NCBI GenBank assembly: GCA_029937545.1
Contig: JAPYPR010000008.1
Location: forward strand, 45,333 to 109,332
Direction: 5' to 3'
DNA from: Erythrobacter sp.
GTDB lineage: Bacteria > Pseudomonadota > Alphaproteobacteria > Sphingomonadales > Sphingomonadaceae
Length of the DNA stretch: 64,000 nt
In this document: in pieces, positions 21,318 to 31,928 of the stretch
Layout of the letters: every line of letters starts with the position of its first letter
How positions within the stretch are numbered: the stretch's first letter is position 1
Notes under the pieces: model-generated
Told to the model about the DNA's origin: nothing
The model's input: the letters and a program-made list of their open reading frames with translations, nothing else
Database searches by the model: none
Translations under genes and position numbers: made by a program

Positions 21318-23414
21318 ATGAGTTGCCGCCGCGACATAACGGTCGTATCCGTAATAGCTGCGCTGACGGTTTGCGCATCACCGGCCCACGCCTCCGCCGC
21401 GCAGGACGATCCCGGCGAGCCTGCCGGCGAAGGCGATCCGCCAACCGAAGGTGCGCAAGTCTATACGCCCGACTATTTCGAGCGCTACGCACCGCGCAAT
21501 GCGCTCGACATGCTGGCCCAGGTGCCGGGCTTCGTTATCGACGATGGCGACAACAATTCGCGCGGCCTCGGCCAGGCGACTGCCAATGTGCTCGTCAATG
21601 GCGAGCGGTTTTCGAGCAAGTCCGACAGCGTGCGCGACCAGCTTAGCCGTATCCCGGCAGGCGACGTCGTCCGGATCGAGATCGTGGACGGGACGACGCT
21701 CGACATTCCGGGGCTCAACGGTCAGGTCGCTAACGTCATTGTCAACAAGACCGGCGCGTCGGGGCAGTTCAGCTGGACCACCGGCTTTCGCCCGTACAAC
21801 ACCGGGGCGCAGCTGTTCGGCGGCGAGGTGTCGTCGACCGGCAATGCCGGGAAGCTGGACTACACGGTCTCACTCAGCAACGAGAACAACCGCTTCGGGA
21901 CCGATGGCCCCATCACCGTCATCGATGGCGTGGGTGATCTGATAGAGACGCAGGATACCAAGTTTTCCGGCAAGTTCGACAATCCAACGCTGGCAACCAA
22001 CTTCACCTATACCTTCTCGCCCGATGTCATCGCCCATCTCAACCTGCAATACGGCGAGGATTTCTGGTCGGAGCGCATCACCGAACTGGCCGATGTCGTT
22101 GGCGGCCCCGATCGTGATCGCCTGCTGCTCAACGACGAGGACGGCCCTGAATACGAGATCGGCGGCGACATCGAATTTCCGCTCGGCCACGGTAAGCTCA
22201 GGCTGATCGGGCTGGAGCGCTTCGAACGCGATAATTTCCGCAGCGTGCTGGTCGACAGCTTCGCGGACGGGTCGCCCGACACCGGCTCGCGCTTCCGCCA
22301 GACCAATGCGGCGGGCGAGCGGATCGGACGTTTCGAATACGGCTGGACCATGTTCAAGGCCGACTGGCAGCTTTCGGGCGAGGCCGCGTTCAACCGGCTC
22401 GACCGGCGCTCCTCGATCGAAATCCTGGACGAGGATGGCGAGTTCTTTTTCATCCCCTTTCCCCCCGGCAATGGCGGCGTGACGGAGGATCGCTACGAAG
22501 GCATCCTCAGCTTCAGCAAGCAGCTGACGCCGAAGCTGTCGCTGCAGGCCACGGCGGGCGCGGAATATTCGAAAATCCAGCAGACCGGCTCGGCCGCAAA
22601 TTCGCGGGTGTTCAAGCGCCCCAAGGGCTCGCTCTCCCTCGCTTGGAAGCCGGCCAGCGATTTCGACGTGTCGGTCGAACTGCGCCGCCGGGTCGGCCAG
22701 CTCAGCTTCGGCAATTTCCTCGCCAGCATCAATCTCGACAACGACAACGGGAACGGCGGCAATAACGAACTGGTGCCCGACCAGAGCTGGAACCTGGAGG
22801 CGGAGATTAACAAGAGCTTCGGCGCCTGGGGCTCGGCGAAGCTACAGGTCCGCCAGGCGTGGTTCGAGGATTTCATCGACTATTTCCCGCTCGCCAACGG
22901 CGGCGAGGCGCGCGGCAATATCGGCGATGCCCAGCGTCTGCATATCGAACTGTCCGGCACGGTGAAATTCGATCCGATCGGCTGGAAAGGCGCGCAGCTC
23001 AATTTTGCTGCCGTCCAGCGCTACATGGACATCGTCGATCCGTTTACCGGGGAGAAACGCGCATTCTCCAACGATCTCTACAACCGGCTGGAGGCCGATT
23101 TCCGCCACGATATCCCGAGCAGCGACTGGGCTTACGGCGCCAGCCTGTTCACCTTCAGCCCGGTCGAATATTCGCGCCGCTACGAAGAAGGGCGCTTCTG
23201 GGAAGGGCCGGGTTTCGTGGACGTCTTCGTGGAGCACAAGGACATCCTCGGCATGACGGGACGACTGCGGGTAGGCAACGTGCTGTCGGCGCATAACAGG
23301 GGTTTCCGCACCGTCTATGACGGATCGCGCCCGGACGGCGACGTGCTGTTCACCGAGACGCTGGACCGCCGCATCGGCCCGATCGTGCGCTTCACCTTGA
23401 GCGGGAATTTCTAA
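21318..23414 (+). CDS. TonB-dependent receptor
   Basis: Signal peptide, plug domain (ALDMLAQVPGFVIDDGDNNSRGLGQATANVLVNGERF), long beta-barrel. Confidence 0.85.
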   Translation: MSCRRDITVVSVIAALTVCASPAHASAAQDDPGEPAGEGDPPTEGAQVYTPDYFERYAPRNALDMLAQVPGFVIDDGDNNSRGLGQATANVLVNGERFSSKSDSVRDQLSRIPAGDVVRIEIVDGTTLDIPGLNGQVANVIVNKTGASGQFSWTTGFRPYNTGAQLFGGEVSSTGNAGKLDYTVSLSNENNRFGTDGPITVIDGVGDLIETQDTKFSGKFDNPTLATNFTYTFSPDVIAHLNLQYGEDFWSERITELADVVGGPDRDRLLLNDEDGPEYEIGGDIEFPLGHGKLRLIGLERFERDNFRSVLVDSFADGSPDTGSRFRQTNAAGERIGRFEYGWTMFKADWQLSGEAAFNRLDRRSSIEILDEDGEFFFIPFPPGNGGVTEDRYEGILSFSKQLTPKLSLQATAGAEYSKIQQTGSAANSRVFKRPKGSLSLAWKPASDFDVSVELRRRVGQLSFGNFLASINLDNDNGNGGNNELVPDQSWNLEAEINKSFGAWGSAKLQVRQAWFEDFIDYFPLANGGEARGNIGDAQRLHIELSGTVKFDPIGWKGAQLNFAAVQRYMDIVDPFTGEKRAFSNDLYNRLEADFRHDIPSSDWAYGASLFTFSPVEYSRRYEEGRFWEGPGFVDVFVEHKDILGMTGRLRVGNVLSAHNRGFRTVYDGSRPDGDVLFTETLDRRIGPIVRFTLSGNF

Positions 23415-23454
23415 GCACGCTTGCATTGCGCTTCGGCGGTGGCAGGGTGGTGCG

Positions 23455-25020
23455 ATGAAGCATATTGCCCTGTCGTTCGCTCTCCTTGCAACCGCATCGC
23501 CGCTCGCAGCGCAGGAGAGGCAAGATGAACGGCCGACAGTGCGCTTGGAAATGCCCGGTCCACCACCCGGAATGGAGGCTCCGCAGGACGAAGCGGAGCG
23601 GCGCACGCTCCTCTATGCCATTCGCGCTCGAAATCTCGACAACGGGCCGAATGGGCTGAATTCGATCATCGCTTTAGCGCCCGACATCACAGCTCAGACG
23701 CGCGCGGCGCGAGCGCAGCCAACATTGCTCGCCGGTCGACCAGTACTGGTGAAGGACAATATCGAAACACGGGAGTTACCGACCTCCGCCGGCAGCCTTG
23801 CCTTGGCAGAGACTATGCCCGGACGCGATGCGCCGCTGATTGCGCGCCTGCGCGCAGCCGGCGGTGTAATGATGGGCAAGACCAACCTGTCCGAATGGGC
23901 GAATATCCGCGACGACAATTCCACCAGCGGCTGGAGCGCGGTGGGCGGCCTCACCCGCAATCCGCATGCGATCGACCGCAACCCCTGCGGCTCTTCCTCG
24001 GGCAGCGGCGCGGCGGTGGCGGCGGAATTTTCCTGGGCGGCTATCGGTACGGAAACCGACGGATCGATTACCTGCCCCGCCAGCGTCAACGGCATTGTCG
24101 GCTTCAAGCCCACGGTCGGCATGGTCAGCCGCACGCATGTCGTGCCGATCAGCCATTCGCAGGACACCGCGGGACCGATGGCGCGCGTCGTTTACGACGC
24201 AGCCCTGCTGCTCGAAGCCCTCGCGGGTAGCGATACCGCCGATCCCGCCACCGCAGAAGCGGACGCGCGCAAGACTGCGTTTTCGCAAGGTCTGCGCGAT
24301 GCTTCGCTCCAAGGCGTGCGGATCGGCGTGCTGGTCAACCAGATCGGCAGCAGAGACGACGTGCGCGCGGTGTTCGAGCAGGCGCTGGACGACATGCGGC
24401 GCGCAGGCGCGGAACTGGTCGAGATCGAATATGGCCCGCAGGGCGAAATGTTCGACGCGGAGCTGACCGTACTGCTCTATGAATTGCGCACCGACATGGA
24501 CGCCTATCTCGGCTCGCGCCCGGGCACCGACGGTCCGCGCAGCCTTGCCGACCTTGTCGCTTTCAACGAGGCGAATGCCGATACCGAGATGCGCTGGTTC
24601 GGCCAGTCGCTGTTCGAACGCGCGCTCGAGACGACGGATCAGGCGGCTTACGAGGAAGCTCGCGCGACATCGCTACGGCTGGCCGGCGAGGAAGGGATCG
24701 ACCGCCTGCTGCGGGAGAACGACGTCAGCCTGCTGGTCGCGCCGACGCGCGGTCCGGCGTGGGTCAGCGATCTCGTCAATGGCGACAATTTCAACGGTAG
24801 CATCGGCGCAGGCTCGCTTGCGGCGATCGCAGGCTATCCGCACCTGACCGTGCCGATGGGTGCCGTCGAGCGCCTGCCGGTGGGGATCAGCTTCATGGGC
24901 GCGAAGTGGCAGGACCACGCGGTGCTCAAGGTAGGGGCCGCGTTCGAGCGGGCGCGGACCGCCGAAATTCCGAAGCCCGATTTCCAGCGCTGGGAACCCG
25001 AAGCCCTGCCCGAGGACTGA
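23455..25020 (+). CDS. Amidase (amidase signature family), exported
   Basis: GGLTRNPHAIDRNPCGSSSGSGAAVAAEF...GTETDGSITCPAS. Confidence 0.93.
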   Translation: MKHIALSFALLATASPLAAQERQDERPTVRLEMPGPPPGMEAPQDEAERRTLLYAIRARNLDNGPNGLNSIIALAPDITAQTRAARAQPTLLAGRPVLVKDNIETRELPTSAGSLALAETMPGRDAPLIARLRAAGGVMMGKTNLSEWANIRDDNSTSGWSAVGGLTRNPHAIDRNPCGSSSGSGAAVAAEFSWAAIGTETDGSITCPASVNGIVGFKPTVGMVSRTHVVPISHSQDTAGPMARVVYDAALLLEALAGSDTADPATAEADARKTAFSQGLRDASLQGVRIGVLVNQIGSRDDVRAVFEQALDDMRRAGAELVEIEYGPQGEMFDAELTVLLYELRTDMDAYLGSRPGTDGPRSLADLVAFNEANADTEMRWFGQSLFERALETTDQAAYEEARATSLRLAGEEGIDRLLRENDVSLLVAPTRGPAWVSDLVNGDNFNGSIGAGSLAAIAGYPHLTVPMGAVERLPVGISFMGAKWQDHAVLKVGAAFERARTAEIPKPDFQRWEPEALPED

Positions 25021-25026
25021 TAGGCG

Positions 25027-26394
25027 ATGGAATACGAACCGCGCATCTTCCTCTTCGTCGTCATGGGCCTGGGGCTGATGGTGGCGGTTTCGCTGGAGCG
25101 ATTTCTCGCCAAGTTCTGGCTGTCGCTGCCAATCCTCTATGTCGCGGCGGGCTTTGCGATCTTCTCGCTCCCGCTCGATTTGCCGAACATTAATCCGACC
25201 TATGACGGCTTCGATGCGGTAACCCTGGAATACACGACCGAATTCATCGTCATTGCATCGCTGATGGCGGCGGGCATAGCGATCGACCGTCCGGTCAGCT
25301 GGGCCAACTGGCGGCAGATCTGGCCGCTGCTGGTAATTGCCATGCCGCTGACTGTTGCCTCGGTGGCCCTGCTTGGCTGGTGGGCCATCGGGCTGACCCC
25401 GGCGTCTGCGATCCTCCTTGGCGCCGCGCTTGCGCCGACCGATCCGGTCTTGGCGCGCAGCGTGCAGGTCGGCCCACCGGGCGAAAACAAGCGGCATGAC
25501 GTCCGCTTCAGCCTGACTGTCGAGGCGGGCCTCAACGACGGGCTGGCCTTTCCCTTCACCTATCTGGCCATCGCGGCGGTCGGCATGGCCACACTCGGCT
25601 CATGGACGCTGGACTGGCTGTGGTTCGACCTCGTGTGGCGCATCCTCGTCGGCTGCGTCGTTGGTTGGGCGGTCGGACGGCTGGGCGCCTGGTGGGTGTT
25701 CGAGCGCGAAGCGGATTCGCCGATGAAGGAGATCGACGAGGAGAGCGAGAGCGCCGACCGGCCGAAGTACTCGACCAGCGAAGGGCTGATCGTTCTCGGG
25801 ACATTGCTGCTAGCGTACGGACTGGCGGAAATATTCGCAGGCTACGGCTTCCTCGCCGTGTTCGTCGGCGCGGTCACGGCGCGTCAGCGGGAGAACCGCA
25901 GCCGCTATCACAAGATCAGCCACCACTTTATCGACCAGATCGAGCAGATCGTGCTTGTCGCCGTGCTCTTCGGCTTCGGAGCCATGCTGGCGAGCGGCGT
26001 GTTGCGACCGCTCACCTGGACTGCCGCGCTGGTCTGCCTCGCGCTGATTTTCGTCATCCGGCCGCTGTCCGGCCTGCTGGCGGAATCGCGCTCCAAGCTG
26101 CCGCTTGCGGGCAAGCTGGCGATCGCCTTCCTCGGTGTGCGCGGGATGGGCTCGATCTACTACCTCGCTTACGGCCAGAACCATGCGGAGTTCATCCAGA
26201 TAGATTTGTTGTGGGCCTGCATAAGCTTCACCATCCTCGTATCGATCCTGGTGCACGGCATCGTCTCCGGCCCGCTGATCCGTCAGGTCGAGCGCCGCCG
26301 CGCGCATATTCACGCCGGCACGGACGAAGAAATGCTCAGCCATAGTCCCGATGGCGATCCGATCGCAGTCGAGCTGGCCGACAAGCCCTGCTGA
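25027..26394 (+). CDS. Cation:proton antiporter (CPA1 family)
   Basis: Multi-TM; GAALAPTDPVLARSVQVGPPGE, LNDGLAFPFTYLAI. Confidence 0.88.
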   Translation: MEYEPRIFLFVVMGLGLMVAVSLERFLAKFWLSLPILYVAAGFAIFSLPLDLPNINPTYDGFDAVTLEYTTEFIVIASLMAAGIAIDRPVSWANWRQIWPLLVIAMPLTVASVALLGWWAIGLTPASAILLGAALAPTDPVLARSVQVGPPGENKRHDVRFSLTVEAGLNDGLAFPFTYLAIAAVGMATLGSWTLDWLWFDLVWRILVGCVVGWAVGRLGAWWVFEREADSPMKEIDEESESADRPKYSTSEGLIVLGTLLLAYGLAEIFAGYGFLAVFVGAVTARQRENRSRYHKISHHFIDQIEQIVLVAVLFGFGAMLASGVLRPLTWTAALVCLALIFVIRPLSGLLAESRSKLPLAGKLAIAFLGVRGMGSIYYLAYGQNHAEFIQIDLLWACISFTILVSILVHGIVSGPLIRQVERRRAHIHAGTDEEMLSHSPDGDPIAVELADKPC

Positions 26395-26465
26395 TACAGC
26401 GCAAGCAAAAGGGCGACCGGATCCGATCCGGCCGCCCGTTGCGAAAACATGCGATAGCGTAAGGC

Positions 26466-28076
26466 TTACTTCTTGGCAGCAGCCTTCTTCGCCGGTGCCT
26501 TCTTTGCAGCAGGCTTCTTGTCGGCTGCTTTCCTGGCCGGTGCCTTCTTGGCGGCAGGTTTCTTGTCGTCGGCTTTCTTGTCGTCGGCCTTTTTGGCCGC
26601 GGCTTTCTTTGCCGGAGCCCTTTTCGCGGCGGGCTTCTTGTCGGCAGCCTTCTCGTCCGATTTGGCGTCGTCCTTCTTCTCAGCAGCCTTTTTCGCCGGA
26701 GCTTTCTTCTTCGCCGCAGCCTTCTTCTTGGGCTTCTCTTCGGTGGTATCCTCGGCCTCGATCGCGGCTTCGAGTTCCTCGCGCGTCACTTCGCGGTCGG
26801 TGATCTCGGCCTTGTCGAACAGGAAGTCGACGACCTTGTCCTCATAGAGCGGGGCGCGCAGCTGGGCGGCTGCCATCGGCTCGGTGCGGACATACTCCAT
26901 GAACCGCTCGCGGTCTTCAGCGCGGTACTGCTGGGCAGCCTGCTGGATCAGCATCTGCATCTCGTTGGCGTTGACTTCGACGCCGTTCGCCTGGCCGATT
27001 TCCGAGAGCAGGAGGCCGAGGCGCACGCGGCGTTCGGCGATCTTGCGGTAATCGTCCTTCTCGTCCTCGATTTCCTTCAGCATGGCTTCGGGATCCTCGG
27101 ACTGCGCGGCTTCCTGCTGCAACTGGGCCCAGATCTGGTCGAATTCCGCATCGACCATGCCCTGCGGCACGGCGAAATCGTGACCGGCAGCCAGCTTGTC
27201 GAGCAGCTGGCGCTTCATCTGCGTGCGGGTCAGGCCGGAGGTTTCCTGTTCAAGCTGGCCGCGGACCAGTTCCTTGAGCTTGTCGATGCTGTCGAGGCCG
27301 AGGTTCTTGGCAAACTCGTCATCGACCTTGGTCTCGGTAGCAACCTTCACCTGCTGCACGGTCACATCGAATTCGGCTTCCTTGCCGGCGAGATGCTCTG
27401 CCGGATAATCGTCCGGGAAAGTCACGGTGATGGTTTTTTCGTCACCGGTCTTCACGCCCGTCAGCTGTTCTTCGAAGCCGGGGATGAACTGGCCCGAGCC
27501 GATCACCAGCGGGGTGTTTTCCGCCTTGCCGCCTTCGAATTCGGTGCCGTCCACGCGGCCCGCGAAATTGATGATCAGCTGATCGCCCTCGCCTGCCTTC
27601 CTGGTCTTGGCGGCGTCCTTGTAGCTCTTGTTCTGGTCGGCGATGTTCTGGACGGCTTCGTCCACTGCCTCGTCCTTCACCGGAACCGTCAGGCGCTCCA
27701 GCTCGAGATCCGTGATCTCCGGTGCTTCGATCTCGGGCAGGATTTCCAGCTCGACGGTGAGCTCGGCGTCCTTGCCTTCCTCGTAGCCCTCGCCGAATTC
27801 GACCTTGGGCTGCATCGCGGGGCGCAGCTTGTTGTCGGCCATCACCTTGTCGACCGATTCGCGGATCATGTCGTTGACCGCCTGCGCGTGAAGCTGTTCG
27901 CCATGCATCTTGCGCACGAGGTTGGCGGGCACCTTGCCGGGACGGAAACCGGGCATGCGGACCTGCGGGGCGATCTTCTTCACTTCGCTGCCGACGCGCT
28001 CGTCGATGTCCTTCGCCGGAATGGTGACGGCGTAGGCGCGCTTCAGGCCTTCATTGGCGGTTTCTTTGATCTGCAT
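26466..28076 (-). CDS. tig: Trigger factor with long Lys/Ala/Pro-rich C-terminal tail
   Basis: MQIKETANEGLKRAYAVTIPAKDID...VRMPGFRPGKVP; ~90-aa low-complexity KPAAKKAPAKKAAAKK tail. Confidence 0.93.
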   Translation of the reverse strand: MQIKETANEGLKRAYAVTIPAKDIDERVGSEVKKIAPQVRMPGFRPGKVPANLVRKMHGEQLHAQAVNDMIRESVDKVMADNKLRPAMQPKVEFGEGYEEGKDAELTVELEILPEIEAPEITDLELERLTVPVKDEAVDEAVQNIADQNKSYKDAAKTRKAGEGDQLIINFAGRVDGTEFEGGKAENTPLVIGSGQFIPGFEEQLTGVKTGDEKTITVTFPDDYPAEHLAGKEAEFDVTVQQVKVATETKVDDEFAKNLGLDSIDKLKELVRGQLEQETSGLTRTQMKRQLLDKLAAGHDFAVPQGMVDAEFDQIWAQLQQEAAQSEDPEAMLKEIEDEKDDYRKIAERRVRLGLLLSEIGQANGVEVNANEMQMLIQQAAQQYRAEDRERFMEYVRTEPMAAAQLRAPLYEDKVVDFLFDKAEITDREVTREELEAAIEAEDTTEEKPKKKAAAKKKAPAKKAAEKKDDAKSDEKAADKKPAAKRAPAKKAAAKKADDKKADDKKPAAKKAPARKAADKKPAAKKAPAKKAAAKK

Positions 28077-28139
28077 GGTTGAAACTCGTGACTTTCGAAA
28101 ATGCGATAGTGATGACGGGGTCTCACGCAGCGGCGGCAC

Positions 28140-28224
28140 TGGTGCGGGCGAAGGGACTCGAACCCCCACATCTTTCGATACTGGTACCTAAAACCAGCGC
28201 GTCTACCAGTTCCGCCACGCCCGC
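28140..28224 (-). tRNA. tRNA-Leu(TAG)
   Basis: Reverse complement GCGGGCGTGGCGGAACTGGTAGACGCGCTGGTTTTAGGTACCAG...GGTTCGAGTCCCTTCGCCCGCACCA; long variable arm, anticodon TAG. Confidence 0.95.
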
Positions 28225-28373
28225 TAACCCGAACGATGCCGCGCGAAGGGGCGGGCCCTCCACGTGTAGGCGCGTGCCTCTAGAGCGATGCGACGACAAG
28301 CGCAAGCGTGGCGACGGATGGGGGAACGCGAGCGTGCGGCGGGCCGTTGTTACCTTCGAAAGGAGCCATCCCC

Positions 28374-28631
28374 ATGGCCGATTACGAAACACCCCATATC
28401 CCGCCGACGACGCCCCCGGTCGTCAATCCCGATGTGAAGCCCAAGGCCTCCGCAGAAATGGAAGAAGACGGCGAAGCGGAAGGCGAAACGCTCGATCAAC
28501 GCGACACGCCGGACGAGATCGACATCGAAACCGAGAAGGCGCTCAAGCCTGCCATGGATGGCGGGCGCGACGGCAAGGGTGAGCAAGGGCTCGATACCGC
28601 CCGAGCCGAAACCCTGCTCCCCCCGGATTGA
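28374..28631 (+). CDS. Small acidic hypothetical protein
   Basis: 85-aa ORF starting MADYETPHIPP after GAAAGGAGCC. Confidence 0.5.
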   Translation: MADYETPHIPPTTPPVVNPDVKPKASAEMEEDGEAEGETLDQRDTPDEIDIETEKALKPAMDGGRDGKGEQGLDTARAETLLPPD

Positions 28632-28643
28632 AGGAGAACGACC

Positions 28644-28823
28644 ATGGCAACACAGCCCGACCCATCGCCCGATACGATCGATCCCGGCGCGCCGCAGGAA
28701 ATGCCGCCCGACAGCCCGCCGAACGAGGCCCCGATGGAGGAGCCCCCCGGCGTCGAACCGGTCTCCCCCGACCACGACAATCCGGGTCGCGGCCCGATCG
28801 AAACGCCTCCGCCGCCCGATTGA
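28644..28823 (+). CDS. Small Pro/Asp-rich hypothetical protein (59 aa)
   Basis: ATG after GAAGGAGAACGACC; MATQPDPSPDTIDPGAPQEMPPDSPPNEAPMEEPPGVEP...; absent from the supplied ORF track. Confidence 0.45.
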   Translation: MATQPDPSPDTIDPGAPQEMPPDSPPNEAPMEEPPGVEPVSPDHDNPGRGPIETPPPPD

Positions 28824-28879
28824 ATGCCGTGCCGGATTGAACTTGCGGGTCGGGGCGGGGCGCATTATCGGCGCATCGC

Positions 28880-29164
28880 ATGAGCGAAGACACGAAGAAC
28901 GACACCCCGCCCGACCGCCTCTCGGTCAATCCGAAGAGCGAGCATTTCAGCACCGAGGTGCTGCAGCGCGGCGTCGGCATCCGCTTCAAGGGCAAGCAGC
29001 GCACCGACATCGAGGAATATTCGATTTCGGAAGGTTGGGTGCGCGTTCAGGCCGGCAAGACGATGGATCGCAAGGGCAATCCCCTCACGCTCAAGCTCAA
29101 TGGCCCGGTCGAAGCCTGGTACGAGGACCTCGGCGAGGACGCGCCGGTCGCAAAGGCCGGTTGA
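28880..29164 (+). CDS. DUF3297 family protein
   Basis: PPDRLSVNPKSEHFSTEVLQRGVGIRFKGKQRTDIEEYSISEGWVRV. Confidence 0.8.
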   Translation: MSEDTKNDTPPDRLSVNPKSEHFSTEVLQRGVGIRFKGKQRTDIEEYSISEGWVRVQAGKTMDRKGNPLTLKLNGPVEAWYEDLGEDAPVAKAG

Positions 29165-29770
29165 TCAGCGAAAGTCGGCGAAGGCGCTGAGGAAGCGCCT
29201 CGAGGTTTTCTTGCGCGCCGGTGCCTCGGATTGCGCAATTCGCACGCGCTGCTGCGCAACGCCGTCGCCATAGATAAACCCTTCGACCGGCCATGCGGTC
29301 TTACCGACCGCGCCCAGCGGGGCATACCAGACCTGCACCTCGCTCCAGTCGTTGGCCGGCGATACATCGACCGCAAGCACGTCTTTCTCGACCTGGCCGC
29401 GTCGCCCGTTGATCGGCGACCAGTTTGCATGGTCGAGCAGCACGCGGCGCGAGTCCACCACCCTGCTGACGGCAGCCACATGGCCGAGGCGCATGCTGCG
29501 ATGGGGCTTGAATGCCATGACGGTGCCGACGCGCGGAGTCGACCCGGTCGCATAGCGCCCTTGCGCCTGGTCCCACCACGTATGCGCATCTCCGTAGATC
29601 TCGATGCCGCTGACCTTGCGGGCGTAGGGCACGCATTGCAGGTAGGGCGCAAGTTCGCTCCCCGAGGACGAGAAGTCGCTATCCATACGGAAATCCCGGC
29701 TGTCGTCGGCGAGCGCCGGAGCGGAAAGGCCGAGCGCGGCCATGGCGATAAGAGCGTGTTTCATGGCCAT
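29165..29770 (-). CDS. CHAP domain-containing exported protein
   Basis: CVPYARKVSGIEIYGDAHTWWDQA...GHVAAVSRVVDSRRVLLDHANW. Confidence 0.8.
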   Translation of the reverse strand: MAMKHALIAMAALGLSAPALADDSRDFRMDSDFSSSGSELAPYLQCVPYARKVSGIEIYGDAHTWWDQAQGRYATGSTPRVGTVMAFKPHRSMRLGHVAAVSRVVDSRRVLLDHANWSPINGRRGQVEKDVLAVDVSPANDWSEVQVWYAPLGAVGKTAWPVEGFIYGDGVAQQRVRIAQSEAPARKKTSRRFLSAFADFR

Positions 29771-29885
29771 GGTGCCTAACCCGTTAACCTTACGGCACGC
29801 CTGCCCGTTGTGGTTAACGGCATTTAACCCTCCCGCGCACATCCGCTTGCAATGCGGAGGCTAAAGGGCCACTTGCCGCGCCATC

Positions 29886-31319
29886 ATGCTTGCATCCCCA
29901 TCCAAGCCCACGGTGATCATCATCGGCCGCCCGAACGTCGGCAAGTCGACGCTGTTCAACCGGCTCGTCGGCAAACGGCTGGCGCTGGTCGACGACCAGC
30001 CCGGCGTCACGCGCGACCGGCGCTTCGGCGAGGCGGAGATCGCGGGGCTGGAGTTCCAGATCGTCGATACCGCCGGCTGGGAAGACGAGGATCCCGACAG
30101 CCTGCCCGGCCGGATGCGCAAGCAGACCGAAGTCAGCCTGGAAGGCGCGGACGCGGCGATGTTCGTGTTCGATTCGCGTGTCGGCCTGACCCCGCTCGAC
30201 GAGGAGATTGCCCGCTGGCTGCGCAGCCAGAAGGTGCCGGTGGTGCTGGTCGCCAACAAGGCGGAAGGCAACCAGGGCGACGCGGGCATTTACGAAAGCT
30301 TCTCGCTCGGTTTCGGCGAACCGGCCGCAGTCAGCGCGGAGCATGGCGAAGGCATCGCCGACCTGTTCGACCACCTCTGGCCGATCATCGGCGTCAAGGC
30401 CGAAGCCGCCGAAATCGAGGCCGAGATCGACGAGGAGGACGAGGAGGCGCTGCTCGCCGGGCCGCTCCAGCTCGCCATCGTCGGCCGGCCCAATGCAGGC
30501 AAGTCCACGCTGATCAACCGTCTGCTGGGCGAAGACCGGCTGCTGACCGGTCCGGAAGCCGGGATCACGCGCGATTCGATTGCGATCGACTGGGAATGGA
30601 CCGATCCGAAAACCGCCGACGCGCGCGAGATCAAGCTGATCGACACCGCCGGCATGCGCAAGAAGGCGCAGGTCACGGACAAGCTAGAGAAGCTCTCGGT
30701 CGCCGATGCCCGCCGGGCGGTCGATTTCGCCGAAGTCGTCGTGCTGCTGCTCGATGCGACACGCGGGCTGGAGGCGCAGGACCTCAAGATCGCCAATCTC
30801 GTGCTCGAGGAAGGCCGAGCGCTGATGATCGCGATCAACAAATGGGACGTGGCTGATAACGCCAGCAGCCTGTTCAACGGCATTCGCGAGGCGCTGAACG
30901 AAGGGCTGGCGCAGGTGCGCGGCGTGCCGCTGTTCGCGGTCAGCGCTAAGACGGGCAAGGGGCTCGACCAGATGCTCGGCGCGGCATTCGAACTGCGGGA
31001 GGCATGGAGCCGCCGCGTGCCGACTGCCGCTCTCAACCGCTGGTTCGACGATGCGCTGGAGGCCAACCCGCCGCCCGCGCCCAAGGGTCGGCGGATCAAG
31101 CTGCGCTATATCACGCAGGCGAGCATCCGGCCGCCGCGGTTCGTCGTGTTCGGCACGCGGCTGGAGGCGCTTCCCAAGAGCTACGAGCGCTATTTGATCA
31201 ACGGAATTCGCGACAAGCTCGGCTTCGAAGCCGTGCCGGTGCGCGTGGTACTGAAGAGTCCCAAGAACCCCTACAACGCCAATAAGGGTGGGGGCGGAAA
31301 CTACAGCGGGAAGCGGTGA
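29886..31319 (+). CDS. der: Ribosome biogenesis GTPase Der (EngA)
   Basis: Two G domains: GRPNVGKSTLFNRL and GRPNAGKSTLINRLLGEDRLLTGPEAGITRD. Confidence 0.97.
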   Translation: MLASPSKPTVIIIGRPNVGKSTLFNRLVGKRLALVDDQPGVTRDRRFGEAEIAGLEFQIVDTAGWEDEDPDSLPGRMRKQTEVSLEGADAAMFVFDSRVGLTPLDEEIARWLRSQKVPVVLVANKAEGNQGDAGIYESFSLGFGEPAAVSAEHGEGIADLFDHLWPIIGVKAEAAEIEAEIDEEDEEALLAGPLQLAIVGRPNAGKSTLINRLLGEDRLLTGPEAGITRDSIAIDWEWTDPKTADAREIKLIDTAGMRKKAQVTDKLEKLSVADARRAVDFAEVVVLLLDATRGLEAQDLKIANLVLEEGRALMIAINKWDVADNASSLFNGIREALNEGLAQVRGVPLFAVSAKTGKGLDQMLGAAFELREAWSRRVPTAALNRWFDDALEANPPPAPKGRRIKLRYITQASIRPPRFVVFGTRLEALPKSYERYLINGIRDKLGFEAVPVRVVLKSPKNPYNANKGGGGNYSGKR

Positions 31320-31810
31320 TGCTGCTCGATTTGCTAGCCAGCGTCCCCGGCATCGAATTACTGGAACGCACCAGCTCGTCGCTGCGCGTCCAGAACGTCG
31401 TCCAACTGAGCCTTGCCCCTGCTTTTTTGCTCGCCGGGATCGGGGCGATCATGAACGTGATGACCAACCGCCTGATCTGGGTGGCCAACAAGATCGAAAA
31501 AATCATGGCCGCAGACGAGGAAGGGCGCGCCGGCGTATCGCTGGACGAGCTGCCCGCGCTCGAGAAGCGCCGGATTTACGCCCAGCGCGCGGTGATGCTG
31601 AGCACCGCATCGGCCCTGTCGATCAGCATCGTGATTGCGCTGCTTTTCGTCAGCGCCTTCGTCACCGCACCGATGGGTACGCTGGTGGCCTTTACCTGGT
31701 TCACGACCATGGGCTTCCTGGTGGCCGGACTCGCCAGTTTCCTGCTCGAGACGCGCACCGCGGCGAAGCGCAATCGCGAGCGTATGAAGCGGCATTTGCG
31801 CGGCGACTGA
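31319..31810 (+). CDS. DUF2721 domain-containing membrane protein
   Basis: TM segments; ATG overlaps the der stop; RRIYAQRAVMLSTASALSISIVIALLFVSAF. Confidence 0.65.
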   Translation: MLLDLLASVPGIELLERTSSSLRVQNVVQLSLAPAFLLAGIGAIMNVMTNRLIWVANKIEKIMAADEEGRAGVSLDELPALEKRRIYAQRAVMLSTASALSISIVIALLFVSAFVTAPMGTLVAFTWFTTMGFLVAGLASFLLETRTAAKRNRERMKRHLRGD

Positions 31811-31928
31811 TCGCGTTTCCCGGACCGATGTCGGCCAATTGACGCTACGGCACGGCAAGCCAACATGTCGTTATCCGGCGTTCATCTCGAGCGGCGCAGC
31901 ACGCGATCTCCCATCGAGGAGACACGAC

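Noticed and set aside
26351-26847. Plus-strand Ser/Pro/Ala-rich ORFs
   Set aside because: Shadow of the repetitive Lys/Ala tail coding region of trigger factor on the other strand.
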